A DNA stretch of 64,000 nt, taken from NCBI RefSeq assembly GCF_003058325.1, contig NZ_CP028843.1, forward strand, positions 5,449,001 through 5,513,000, written 5' to 3'. The translations under genes and the position numbers were made by a program. The notes beneath the pieces are model-generated. The model was not told the origin of the DNA. It saw nothing but the letters and a program-made list of their open reading frames with translations, and made no database searches. This document shows, piece after piece, positions 29,674-39,000 of this stretch. Source of the stretch: Methylobacterium currus (GTDB lineage Bacteria; Pseudomonadota; Alphaproteobacteria; Rhizobiales; Beijerinckiaceae). The stretch's first letter is position 1. Each line of letters begins with the position of its first letter.

Positions 29674-30126
29674 TCAGGTCCTGCGCTCGTCGAGCAGCAG
29701 GCGCATCGAGTCCAGCGCCACCCCATAGCCGCTCGGACCGAGGCCGGCGATGACCGCCGTGGCGGCCCGCGAGACGAGCGAGCGGTGGTAGATCTCCTCG
29801 CGTCGGTGGATGTTCGAGATGTGCAACTCGATCTTCGGACCGTCGAACATCTTGAGCGAATCGAGCAACGCGATCGAAGTGAAGGTGTAGCCCGCCGGGT
29901 TGATGATGAGGCCCGCGGCATGCCTGCGGGCGTCGTGGACACTGTCGATGAGCACGCCTTCGAGATTGGTCTGGCGGAACTCGATGGCCAGACCATGCGT
30001 CTTGGCCCGTGCACGACAGGCTGCCTCGATCTCGGCGAGCGTCGTGCGTCCGTAGATCTCCGGCTCCCGCTCGCCGAGCAGATTGAGGTTGGGCCCGTTC
30101 AGGATGAAGATGGTTCGCTCGCTCAT
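29674..30126 (-). CDS. aroQ: Type II 3-dehydroquinate dehydratase
   Basis: A 150-residue dodecamer-forming enzyme that interconverts 3-dehydroquinate and 3-dehydroshikimate. ILNGPNLNLLGEREPEIYG gives the N-terminal signature with the catalytic Tyr25 (YGRTT), and HISNIHRREE gives the catalytic His. The loop usually written NPAAYTHTS reads NPAGYTFTS here, with Phe in place of the His. It stands directly downstream of an amino-acid importer operon in the same orientation (36 bases). A catabolic quinate role is possible as well as aromatic amino-acid biosynthesis. Confidence 0.92.
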   Translation of the reverse strand: MSERTIFILNGPNLNLLGEREPEIYGRTTLAEIEAACRARAKTHGLAIEFRQTNLEGVLIDSVHDARRHAAGLIINPAGYTFTSIALLDSLKMFDGPKIELHISNIHRREEIYHRSLVSRAATAVIAGLGPSGYGVALDSMRLLLDERRT

Positions 30127-30162
30127 GATAGACCTCTCCTTCTCGCGCTGGGCTTTCCGCGG

Positions 30163-30927
<765 letters not shown>

Positions 30928-30937
30928 CTCCTCGCGC

Positions 30938-31771
30938 TCAGCTGACGGTGAAGGGAACGCCCTCGATGCGCTCGGGCATCGGCGGCTGCTCGGCCTTCAT
31001 CCACTTGTCGGTGATCGTCTTCAGCTCGCCGTTCGCCTTGATCTTGTCGATGAAGGTGTTGATGAACGCGTTCATCTCCTTCTCGCCGAGCCGGGTGCAG
31101 GCGCCGTTGTAGATGCTCGTGAAGGTCAGTTTCTGCTCGAAGATGCCGGGCTTCGCCTCGTCGAGGCGGCGGATGTAGAAGATGTTGCCGCCGACCGCCT
31201 GCGCCTGACCGGAGACCACGGCCTGGATCGATGCGGCGTCGCCGTCGAGCCGCAGGATGTTGGTGCCGGGCGGCGCGTTGCGCGTCACCTCGGTGTCCTG
31301 GGCCGCGGCGCGGGCCACCGCGATGGTGAGCTTGCCCATGTCGGCGTTCGATTTCACCGCGACGGTCTTGGGCGCGAGCAGCACGATCTGGTTGGCGACG
31401 TAGGGCTTGGAGAACTGCACCGCCTTAGCGCGATCGGGGAACATCGCCATCGTGGCGAACAGCACGTCGCAGCGGCCAGACGTCAATGCCGGGATGCGGT
31501 TGGCGACTTCGAGCGGCATGAACTGGACCGGCACGCCGAGTTCCTTGGCGAAGAGTTCGCCGATATCGGCGTCGATGCCCTCCTGCTTGCCGGTGCTGTT
31601 GACGAAACCCCAGGGCGGGTTGTCGCCCTGGATGCCGATGATGACGCGGCCCCGCTTCCTGATCTGGTCGGGCGTGACGGCGTGCGCCTGGCCGGTCATG
31701 AGGGCCGGCAGGGCGAGGGCGGCGCCGGCTCCGGCGATGAGCGTGCGGCGGCTGAGGCTGTGGCGTTCCAT
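30938..31771 (-). CDS. Polar amino-acid ABC transporter substrate-binding protein (Tat-type signal)
   Basis: A 277-residue family-3 binding protein. The N-terminus [20 protein letters not shown] is a twin-arginine type signal, with cleavage after AHA near residue 31. The mature start has [20 protein letters not shown] and [20 protein letters not shown], then [18 protein letters not shown], all family-3 motifs. ATG 31771 follows GGGGAGGA. Ligand class is polar amino acids; the particular one is not readable. It sits between the permease and ATPase genes. Confidence 0.88.
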   Translation of the reverse strand: MERHSLSRRTLIAGAGAALALPALMTGQAHAVTPDQIRKRGRVIIGIQGDNPPWGFVNSTGKQEGIDADIGELFAKELGVPVQFMPLEVANRIPALTSGRCDVLFATMAMFPDRAKAVQFSKPYVANQIVLLAPKTVAVKSNADMGKLTIAVARAAAQDTEVTRNAPPGTNILRLDGDAASIQAVVSGQAQAVGGNIFYIRRLDEAKPGIFEQKLTFTSIYNGACTRLGEKEMNAFINTFIDKIKANGELKTITDKWMKAEQPPMPERIEGVPFTVS

Positions 31772-31805
31772 GGTGTCCTCCCCTGTTGTTTCGTGAGATG
31801 TCCGA

Positions 31806-32447
31806 TCAGCGCGAGGGCGCCGCGAGGCGGCGCTCCATCCAGGAGCCGTAGAGCGACAGCGGCCAGCAGAGCGCGAAGTACATCGCCCCGACGATGCCGA
31901 AGACGAGGAGCGGCTTGAAGATTTGGTTCGAGACCATGTTGCCGGCCCGCGCCAGCTCGGTGAAGCCAACGATGGAAGCGAGCGACGTCCCCTTGATGAG
32001 CTGGACCAGGAACCCGATCGTCGCCGGCAGCGAGACGCGCAGCGCCTGCGGCAGGATTACGTCCTTCATGCGCGAGACGTAGCCGAGGCTGAGCGCGCGG
32101 GCGGCCTCCGACTGCCCGCGCGGCACGGCCTCGATCCCGCCGCGCCAGATGTCGCCGAGATAGGCGCTCGCATGCAGCGTGAAGCCGACCGCGACCGCCT
32201 CCCAGGGGGCGAGATCCAGCCCGACGAGGGCGAGGCCGAAATAGACCACGAAGAGCTGCATCAGGAGCGGCGTGCCCTGGAACAGGCTGACATAGGCGGC
32301 CGTCGCGCGCTCCAGCACCGGTCGGCCCGAGGTGCGGGCGAGCGCGACGGCGAGGCCGGCCGCGCCGCCGCCGAGAAAGCCGATCGCCGAGAGCGCGATC
32401 GTCCACTTCATGCCCTCGAGCAAGAACAGGAATTCGGGCCAGCCCAT
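31806..32447 (-). CDS. Amino-acid ABC transporter permease (HisM/GltK type)
   Basis: A 213-residue inner-membrane permease with about five helices. YVSLFQGTPLLMQLFVVYFG is the conserved helix in polar amino-acid permeases, and IEAVPRGQSEAARALSLGY is the EAA contact loop. LIKGTSLASIVGFTELARAG is also typical. It ends 34 bases before the binding protein and starts ten bases after the second permease. Confidence 0.92.
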   Translation of the reverse strand: MGWPEFLFLLEGMKWTIALSAIGFLGGGAAGLAVALARTSGRPVLERATAAYVSLFQGTPLLMQLFVVYFGLALVGLDLAPWEAVAVGFTLHASAYLGDIWRGGIEAVPRGQSEAARALSLGYVSRMKDVILPQALRVSLPATIGFLVQLIKGTSLASIVGFTELARAGNMVSNQIFKPLLVFGIVGAMYFALCWPLSLYGSWMERRLAAPSR

Positions 32448-32457
32448 CGTCGTGCCC

Positions 32458-33126
32458 TTATCTGACGGGGTAGCTGAAGTACCGGCGCGAGACGAGCCCG
32501 AAGGCGCGCATCATCAGCCAGGACATGAGGAAGTACAGGACCGTGATCGTGCCGTAGACCTCGAAGCTGCGAAACGACTCGTTCTCGATCAGCTTGGCGA
32601 CCGAGGTGAGCTCGTAGGCGGCGATCGCCGAGGCGATGCTGGTGGTCAGGGTCAGCATGACGAACTGCCCGGTCAGCGACGGGTAGACGGCCCGGAGCGC
32701 CGGGCGCAGGACGACGAAGCGGAACACGTCGCGCTTGTGCAGCCCGAGGGCGAAGCCGGCTTCGACTTGCCCCTTGTGGATCGACTGAACGCCGCCGCGG
32801 ATGATCTCGATCGCGTAGGCGCCGCCGTTCAGCCCGAGCGCGATGATGGCGGTCGGCGTCGGCGCGAGGCGGATGCCGATCAACGGCAGGGCGAAGAACA
32901 CGAAGTAGATCTGGACGAGGAACGGCGTGTTCCGGATCAGCTCGACGAAGGCGATGACGGCCCAACGCAGCGGGCGCACGGGGGACTCGCGCAGCACGAC
33001 GCCGACGACGCCGATCACGAGGGCGATCGCCATCCCCACGACAGCAAGGAACAGCGTGCCCGCACACCCCCTCAGGAGGTCGGGCAGGCCCGCGACGACC
33101 GGCCCGAAATCGAGCGTGTAGTTCAC
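32458..33126 (-). CDS. Amino-acid ABC transporter permease (HisQ/GltJ type)
   Basis: A 222-residue permease, partner of the one at 31806. FVELIRNTPFLVQIYFVFFA and the contact loop VQSIHKGQVEAGFALGLHKR identify it. It is the first gene of the transporter operon, facing a divergent GntR gene; the 177-base gap between them has two palindromes that may control both. Confidence 0.92.
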   Translation of the reverse strand: MNYTLDFGPVVAGLPDLLRGCAGTLFLAVVGMAIALVIGVVGVVLRESPVRPLRWAVIAFVELIRNTPFLVQIYFVFFALPLIGIRLAPTPTAIIALGLNGGAYAIEIIRGGVQSIHKGQVEAGFALGLHKRDVFRFVVLRPALRAVYPSLTGQFVMLTLTTSIASAIAAYELTSVAKLIENESFRSFEVYGTITVLYFLMSWLMMRAFGLVSRRYFSYPVR

Positions 33127-33205
33127 GTGGCGTTTCCCCCTGCGGCACGCCCGGTGAGCTTCGCCGCCGTCCGGAGCATCCTGGCCGTCTCTGGCCGGTG
33201 CTCTT

Positions 33206-33229
33206 ATGATCCGATGATTATGGGATCAT
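33206..33229. promoter_or_regulatory. Palindrome in the permease/gntR intergenic region
   Basis: ATGATCC and GGATCAT form a perfect 7-bp inverted repeat with a 10-base spacer, 80 bases upstream of the permease and 75 upstream of gntR. Candidate operator for the neighbouring GntR protein, from position and symmetry. Confidence 0.5.
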
Positions 33230-33231
33230 CC

Positions 33232-33261
33232 AATGCAACGCAATCCCTCGTACGTTGCATT
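33232..33261. promoter_or_regulatory. Second palindrome in the permease/gntR intergenic region
   Basis: AATGCAACG and CGTTGCATT form a perfect 9-bp inverted repeat with a 12-base spacer, three bases after the previous palindrome and about 43 bases before the gntR start. Candidate regulator site overlapping the gntR promoter. Confidence 0.55.
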
Positions 33262-33303
33262 GCCCGTACCACGATGCCAAAGAGGCCTCATCGAAGAGGT
33301 CTC

Positions 33304-34095
33304 ATGGGTGCTCCCTCAGAAACCGGCGCCGAGGGCGGCGCCACAGTGTCGGGCGGCGAGACGGTCGGCGACGTCGCCTACGCCCGGATCCGGGCCGACA
33401 TCCTGTTCGGCCAGCGCGCGCCGGGCGAGCGGCTGCGCCTGGACGAGGCGAGCCGGCGCTACGGTGTCAGCGTCGGCACGATGCGCGAGCTCCTGAACCG
33501 CCTCGCCTCCGAAGGGCTCGTCGTGGCCGAGGCGCAGCGGGGATTCGAGGTCGCGCCGGCCTCAGCCGCCGAGTTCCGGGAGATCGCGGCCCTGCGCCAG
33601 CTCCTTGAGGGGCATGCGCTGGCCCTGTCCTTCGCGACTGGCGACCTCGACTGGGAGGCACGGGTCGTCGCCGCCCACCACAAGCTCGCGGTCACCGAGC
33701 ACCGCATGCTGACGCGGACCGATTCCGATCCAACCCTGGTGCGACAATGCGACCGCGCCTTTCATCAGGCGCTGACCTCGGCCTGCGGCTCGCGCGTCCT
33801 GTTGGAGACGCTCGGCTCGATCCACGACCGCTACCTGCGGTACCTGTCGCTTGCCGCGATCTTCCGCGGCGAGCAGTCGATCCAGGAGCATGCCGACCTG
33901 CTCGCCTGCGCGCTTGCGCGCGACGCCGAGCGGGCGACCCGGATCCTGAAGGTCCACATCGACAGCTGCCTCGACTACGCCCTGGCTGACGGGCCACCGG
34001 CATGGGCGTCCGGGCCTGCCGTGCCTGACCATGCACCTTCAGCACGGGACGTCGCCGCGCGCACGAAATCCGTCCGGGCAACGCGACGCCGATGA
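33304..34095 (+). CDS. GntR-family transcriptional regulator (FadR/FCD type)
   Basis: A 263-residue regulator. The winged HTH (about residues 20-85) reads DVAYARIRADILFGQRAPGE, then LDEASRRYGVSVGTMRELLN and LASEGLVVAEAQRGFEVAP. The C-terminal FCD helical domain has LRQLLEGHALALSFATGD, DRAFHQALTSACGS and LACALARDAERA, with His residues typical of metal-assisted ligand binding. ATG 33304 follows GAAGAGG. Divergent position suggests control of the amino-acid importer and perhaps aroQ. Confidence 0.88.
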   Translation: MGAPSETGAEGGATVSGGETVGDVAYARIRADILFGQRAPGERLRLDEASRRYGVSVGTMRELLNRLASEGLVVAEAQRGFEVAPASAAEFREIAALRQLLEGHALALSFATGDLDWEARVVAAHHKLAVTEHRMLTRTDSDPTLVRQCDRAFHQALTSACGSRVLLETLGSIHDRYLRYLSLAAIFRGEQSIQEHADLLACALARDAERATRILKVHIDSCLDYALADGPPAWASGPAVPDHAPSARDVAARTKSVRATRRR

Positions 34096-34182
34096 TCGCC
34101 GCGGAGCAGTCGTCGATCAGGTCTCGAAACCCTTGGGACAGGTGCTGGTGACGTCCGGTAGCAAGTCTCCGTGAGGGGGCTG

Positions 34183-34236
34183 GAGCATTTTCCGACGAAG
34201 TGGATACCGGTTCGTCGAAGAAAATGCGGCAAAATT
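34183..34236. repeat. Dispersed imperfect palindromic repeat, copy 1
   Basis: GAGCATTTTCCGACGAAG, then TGGATACCGG, then TTCGTCGAAGAAAATGC, followed by GGCAAAATT. The arms pair with small bulges. A second copy is at 52237-52290. The pattern resembles the widespread Rhizobiales intergenic repeat of the form GAGCATGATCC...GGAAACCGGTTTTCC...GATCATGC. It lies between gntR and the first EPS gene. Confidence 0.75.
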
Positions 34237-34452
34237 AAACACCTCGGGCACTTCGCGATTGCAACGCGGTCGCAACGTGCTCTAGCGGTCTCGCGCGGGG
34301 CTGCCGGCGATGAGGACACGGCAGCGGATCCACTCGACGCCGCGTCGGCGCGGAGCGCATAAATCGAACCGATTGGCGTCGGCCCGAAACCAGCAACGGC
34401 AACGACATCCGCCGACTCGATCCGGCGATGTCACCCCATGTTGCCCCACGTT

Positions 34453-35523
34453 TCAGACCGACACGGCTTCTGCGACGGCAAGAGCTGCGTTGCGCCAAGT
34501 GAAAACTGCCAGATGCTCGGCGAGGCACTCCGGGTCAAGCGCCAGGGGCGAGTCGAGCGTCGCCGCAATCGCCTGAGCCAGATCGTCGACGGCGTTTGCC
34601 GCAAGCGGGTTGAAATAGCGAGCAAACGCGCCGGCAACCTCCGGCAGCGCCGTCGTGTTCGAACACACGACGGGTGTCCCGAATCTCAGGGCTTCCAAGA
34701 CCGGCAAGCCAAAGCCTTCCCCCTGGCTTGGAAAGACAAGCACTGCAGCATGACAATATAGAGCAGCGAGTTCCTCGGCCGGGATGTCGAGCCGGTGGAC
34801 GACCCGGGGATTGTCTGCGAGACGTCGCGCTGTGGATGCGGCACCGAAATCAGGACGCCCGACCACGACGAGATGGAGACCGGGACGATCTAAGAGTTCG
34901 AGAGAATCGAGGAGAAGGTCCAAATTCTTGCGAGGTTCGATACGACCGACGAACAGTACGTAGGGCCCATCGACTGGCCTCGGACCGGCCATCACAGGTG
35001 GCGGCACGGCGTTCGGCGCGAGCAGGACATGGCCTGATGGAACACGATAGCGGCGCACGAGCTCGTCGCGCGTGAAGCGCGACACTGTCAGGACGCGGGC
35101 CGCGCGACGAACGGAAGCCCGCACCAGAAGTCGGTTACGCCATCGCATCACGGGCGGAAAGAATTGGGGATGGCTCTCGAACAGAATGTCGTGGACGACG
35201 ACGACTTGACGACGCGCGAAGAACGGCGGAGCGATATACTGAGTGAGCAGAACGTCCAATCGATCCCGTCGGGCCACCAAGGGCCAGTAGAGTAAGAGCC
35301 GACGGATTGGATCGTCGATGGGAATGCGCCGGTGCTCGACATTTGGTCCAGAGCAGACTCGCTCGGCGACCGCTGGGTCACGCGAGTAGATGATGTAGCT
35401 GTTTTCAGGTGTCAATGGCGGAAGCTCGCCTAGGACTCCTTGAAGCCACGTGCGAGATCCTTGATACTTGCCAGTTAGCACGTGGGCATCGATGCCGACG
35501 ACCTGTCCCGACTTCTTAGTCAC
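34453..35523 (-). CDS. Glycosyltransferase family 4 (GT-B)
   Basis: A 356-residue GT-B enzyme. VLFVGRIEPRKNLDLLLDSL opens the C-terminal nucleotide-sugar half, and VFPSQGEGFGLPVLEALRFG is the EX7E-type motif of GT4 retaining transferases. The N-terminal half has VVVVHDILFESHPQFF and TVSRFTRDELVRR, common in mannosyl- or rhamnosyltransferases of surface polysaccharides. Predicted cytoplasmic, adding a sugar to a lipid-linked repeat unit. Donor and linkage are unknown. It is the left edge of the EPS locus, oriented toward gntR. Confidence 0.88.
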   Translation of the reverse strand: MTKKSGQVVGIDAHVLTGKYQGSRTWLQGVLGELPPLTPENSYIIYSRDPAVAERVCSGPNVEHRRIPIDDPIRRLLLYWPLVARRDRLDVLLTQYIAPPFFARRQVVVVHDILFESHPQFFPPVMRWRNRLLVRASVRRAARVLTVSRFTRDELVRRYRVPSGHVLLAPNAVPPPVMAGPRPVDGPYVLFVGRIEPRKNLDLLLDSLELLDRPGLHLVVVGRPDFGAASTARRLADNPRVVHRLDIPAEELAALYCHAAVLVFPSQGEGFGLPVLEALRFGTPVVCSNTTALPEVAGAFARYFNPLAANAVDDLAQAIAATLDSPLALDPECLAEHLAVFTWRNAALAVAEAVSV

Positions 35524-36050
35524 CGTTTCCTCGTTCTAGATAGGAAGGGGCTGTACCATTAGATCCATGGCTTGCTTCGGCGCGCATGCCGACTGCTCTT
35601 TCGAATAATGGGTTCCATTGTGAAATACTGAGCTAACCATATGCTCAATCAATTGCGCCGAATCGGGGCGCGTGTCCATGATGGCACGGGCTGCCAAAGC
35701 TGGTTGAGATGCGGCAAAACGCCGCGACTTTGCCGCCGAGTTTTTCGGATCGAGCCGCCGGAAACTGGCGCCTCCAGCCTGCACCCGCCGCTCTGAACGG
35801 ATCGCGGACAGGACCAGAATATCACGAGGGCAGATGGCGCCGATGTGGCCTGCTTATCCTACGATTGGCGTGCAAGCCTCGCGGCTCAACGCACATTCGA
35901 CATCATCCCTCGCTCATGGGCCTTATTATCTGGCCCTGATTATCTTATCATCCCTCATGCTCTTCGCCACCCTCGTGAATATGCGCATGTCCGGCTGGCG
36001 ATCCGTATTCTATCAAAGATTTCAACGTCGTAATATTCGAAATATCCGCA
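35524..36050. other. Gap without a supported gene
   Basis: About 530 bases, more AT-rich than its flanks, between two minus-strand genes. Short open frames on the plus strand (for example 35834-36109) have no ribosome site or family resemblance. It should hold the promoter of the glycosyltransferase at 34453-35523. Confidence 0.4.
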
Positions 36051-36878
36051 CTATCGACGGCGTAGGATCACCATCCAGTAGGCCCTCAATGCTGGTGGGA
36101 GAAACATGAAGAGAGTTAACCAGAGGCGTGCGAGAGTGATGTTCTCACCATGATAGAACGGCATACCATTATATGTGTAGCTGAAATCCTCCCATTGACT
36201 GGATGGAAAGTGTCGTCGGAAGGCGTGGCGGCTGTTTAACCGATATACTGGAGGGAAACTGTCATGTTCTTCCCGATGCGGCTCGAGGCGTCGCAGAACC
36301 TTGCTTTTGAGATGGTCCGGCACAAGCCGTGCGCCGACCCCGACATAGCCGAATCGGTTGGGAGTCCACCCGATCAGCCATCCTCCAGGCCGAAGGACGC
36401 GGGCAATCTCCGTGGTGGCCCGGTGAGGATCTTCGACGTGTTCGAGGACGGAGAAGGCCGTCACCACATCGAACGAGGCGTCCGGGAAGGGGAGTGATGC
36501 ATGCGGGTCGATGACGATCCTCTCATCGACTGTCGGGTTCTCAAGTACCGCGTGGTCTACGTCTGCTCCGACCACCCGGAGGCAACGTCCGCGCAAATTG
36601 CCGAGCGTTGCACGGAACTGAGCTGGATCTTCACCCCACTTTCCGCGGCCGGCCCCAAGATCGAGGACCGTCATTGAGGGCTCGAGGATCGCGTGCAGCC
36701 GGATAAGAAATCCCATGCGGTGATCGGCCCGGGAGAAGCCTCCAGCTGCGGTTTCCGGGTAGAGGCGGCTCTCGACGCTACGTCTTTCAGGCAAGTTGCG
36801 CTCCTGATCGTGCAATGGCTTGGTATAAGTAGCCAAGTCTGGGCGCCTATGATAGTCCTTATAGGACGCACTGCGCAT
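36051..36878 (-). CDS. SAM-dependent methyltransferase (class I) in the EPS locus
   Basis: A 275-residue protein. TVLDLGAGRGKWGEDP is SAM motif I, VVGADVDHAVLENP the acidic loop, DVVTAFSVLEHVEDP motif post-I/II and LRPGGWLIGWTPNRFGY the later strand. The C-terminus (about residues 245-270) is hydrophobic, which suggests membrane association. The start at 36878 has no strong ribosome site. Likely methylates a sugar or lipid intermediate of the exopolysaccharide, inferred from neighbours. Divergent from wzx with 80 bases between. Confidence 0.8.
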   Translation of the reverse strand: MRSASYKDYHRRPDLATYTKPLHDQERNLPERRSVESRLYPETAAGGFSRADHRMGFLIRLHAILEPSMTVLDLGAGRGKWGEDPAQFRATLGNLRGRCLRVVGADVDHAVLENPTVDERIVIDPHASLPFPDASFDVVTAFSVLEHVEDPHRATTEIARVLRPGGWLIGWTPNRFGYVGVGARLVPDHLKSKVLRRLEPHREEHDSFPPVYRLNSRHAFRRHFPSSQWEDFSYTYNGMPFYHGENITLARLWLTLFMFLPPALRAYWMVILRRR

Positions 36879-36958
36879 TACGCCCGTCTAAGCGGAGGCG
36901 GTGGAGTGGGTAGCTCGACAAGAGATCTTCAGCGGCCCTTGGCAGAGTTGCGAGCACC

Positions 36959-38395
36959 ATGAGCGTTGCGCGAACTGTCGCTAATGCCGGTTCGGGCGCG
37001 GCAGCTCGGCTTCTCTCCGCTGCGCTTGGCCTCGCGCTCATCGTGATGATGACTCGCCTATGGGACGCGGATAACCTCGGGCGCTTCGTTGTCGCCTATT
37101 CCTGGTTCCAGCTCCTGCAGCTCGTCCCGCTGCTCGGCTTACATTTTGAGCTGGCGCGGGAGGCTGCCGCAGATGCAGAAGCGGTCCGTCCACAGCTCGC
37201 GGCCGCTGCGCTCTTGAGCCTGGTCTGCGCCCTTCCGACTGCTGCCCTTCTCGTAGGCGTCGGCGCTCTCCTGTATCCCTCCGAGCTTCTTCCGGCCCTC
37301 GCCCTCGCGGCCGTGGCCCTCATCCCGACGGCGCCGATCACCGTCGCCGAGATGACGCTGCTGGGCCGAGAGCGGCTCGGTGTCGTCGCGCTCGTCAATG
37401 TCGGCGAGAGCGTGTTGCGCTGCCTCGTGCTGTGTGGGCTGATCGTCGCCGGCGCCGGCGTCCTGACCGTGCTCGGTGCCTTCGTGGTCCTTCGTGGCGT
37501 CGCACTGGCTCTCTACCTCGCCGATCCGGTCGTGCGGCACGCCACTGCTCCTCGTGCCGCGACCGTGGCCGTCGCCCGTTCCCAACTCGCCAGGGCCCCC
37601 GTGCTTCTCGCGGTGCTCGTTCTCTCCTCGACGTTCTCCCGGATCGACGTGGCGCTTCTCCCGCTCTTCCTCGACCTTGAGGATGTCGGAATTTACGGGA
37701 TCGCCGCACGTCTCTACGACCTCTGTCTTATGATTCCCGCAGTACTCGTCATGGCGCTCCTTCCGGTTTTCACCCGTCTGGACGTGCCGTGCAAGTCACG
37801 GATGGAGATGCTGGCCCGGCTTGTCCTTCGCTACGCGCTCGGGACTGGTGTACCGCTCGCACTCATCGCGGCTTGGCTGATCGGACCAACCCTGGCGATC
37901 GTGTTCGGCCCGCGCTTTGCTGCAGCAGCGGACGCATTCCGCCTCCTCTTGGTCGCGACACTGGTGACGGGCGTGAACCAGCTCATGTCTTGCGCCCTGC
38001 TCGCGCGCAACCTGCAACGGCTCGAACTCCCGTGCCTCGCAATTGGCTGTGCGGTGCTCCTCGCGAGCATCGCCGTCCTTGCGCCGCGTTACGGGATCAC
38101 GGGGGCGGGCATGGCCGTCCTCGCCGGCACGATCGCGCAGTGTGTTCTACGGGAGCGCCTGCTGCGCAGACAGGGGGGGATTGCGCTCGCGCGAGGCGAA
38201 CTCGCCGGACCGGTCCTGGGCGGGTTGGCTGCGCTCCTGATCGTGTTCGCCGGTGCGGGTGGCGCTTGGGTCTATCCAATGGCGCTCGGCACCTACGGGG
38301 GGCTGCTGCTGGCACTGCGAGGCGTTCGTCGTGGCGACGCCGACCTCCTCCGGAGCCTTCTCACGACCGAACGACAGCCCGCGAGTACGCCATGA
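36959..38395 (+). CDS. Wzx-type lipid-linked oligosaccharide flippase
   Basis: A 478-residue polytopic inner-membrane protein (about 12-14 helices) of the polysaccharide-synthase/MATE-like flippase family. ARLLSAALGLALIVMMTRLW at the N-terminus, the SRIDVALLPLFLDLEDVGIY block, and KS-Arg-rich loop before a long C-terminal helix set are typical. It would move lipid-linked repeat units across the inner membrane for Wzy polymerisation. Its stop overlaps the ATG of the acetyltransferase (ATGA). Confidence 0.85.
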   Translation: MSVARTVANAGSGAAARLLSAALGLALIVMMTRLWDADNLGRFVVAYSWFQLLQLVPLLGLHFELAREAAADAEAVRPQLAAAALLSLVCALPTAALLVGVGALLYPSELLPALALAAVALIPTAPITVAEMTLLGRERLGVVALVNVGESVLRCLVLCGLIVAGAGVLTVLGAFVVLRGVALALYLADPVVRHATAPRAATVAVARSQLARAPVLLAVLVLSSTFSRIDVALLPLFLDLEDVGIYGIAARLYDLCLMIPAVLVMALLPVFTRLDVPCKSRMEMLARLVLRYALGTGVPLALIAAWLIGPTLAIVFGPRFAAAADAFRLLLVATLVTGVNQLMSCALLARNLQRLELPCLAIGCAVLLASIAVLAPRYGITGAGMAVLAGTIAQCVLRERLLRRQGGIALARGELAGPVLGGLAALLIVFAGAGGAWVYPMALGTYGGLLLALRGVRRGDADLLRSLLTTERQPASTP

Positions 38396-39000
38396 CCATG
38401 AAGTCCGAACCAACGCATTCCTTGAGCGGCCCGACTCCGCTGCCTGTGGCGCCGTTAACTTGGAGGGAGGTTCGTGCTCGCCTCGCCCGGGACCGCGAGC
38501 GACTGGAGGGGTGTTTTCGCGCATATGGGATGGATGTGCCGCGGGTGCTCTGGCTCCACCCATCCTATCAATGCGTGCTTCTGTATCGGCTTTCGACCTA
38601 TCTGTTTCGGCACGGCCGGCGATTTCTCGCACGCCTAATCTGGCATGCAAACCTTTTCTTGACCGGAGCAGATTTCTCACCGATCAGCGAAATCGGCCCC
38701 GGCCTCGTCGTCCTCCATCCGGTCTCAACTCAGATTTTTGGCCGGATCGGTGCCGACTGCACGATGTGGGGCCATGGAGGTATCGGTGGCGGACGCTCGG
38801 GCGAGGACATCGGTGCAGGTCCCGGCCTGCCGGTCGTCGGCGACCGCGTCGAGTTCGAGCCCCGGTCCATGGCGCTTGGCCCCGTGCAGATCGGCGATGA
38901 CTGCGTGCTTGGTGCCGGCAGCATCGTCATGAGCGACATCGAAACCGGTACGGTCGTCGAGGTTCCCGACCGGCTGATGCGGACCATCAGGGCTGCGTGA
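38392..39000 (+). CDS. Serine acetyltransferase-like (hexapeptide) enzyme in the EPS locus
   Basis: A 202-residue protein with a helical N-terminus, then left-handed beta-helix hexapeptide turns: FSPISEIGPGLVVLHPVSTQ, IFGRIGADCTMWGHGGIGGG and GPVQIGDDCVLGAGSIV. ATG 38392 is coupled to the wzx stop. The proteins of this type in polysaccharide clusters likely acetylate sugars rather than serine; that is inferred. Its end overlaps the convergent glycosyltransferase by 14 bases. A second such enzyme is at 53234. Confidence 0.82.
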   Translation: MTMKSEPTHSLSGPTPLPVAPLTWREVRARLARDRERLEGCFRAYGMDVPRVLWLHPSYQCVLLYRLSTYLFRHGRRFLARLIWHANLFLTGADFSPISEIGPGLVVLHPVSTQIFGRIGADCTMWGHGGIGGGRSGEDIGAGPGLPVVGDRVEFEPRSMALGPVQIGDDCVLGAGSIVMSDIETGTVVEVPDRLMRTIRAA

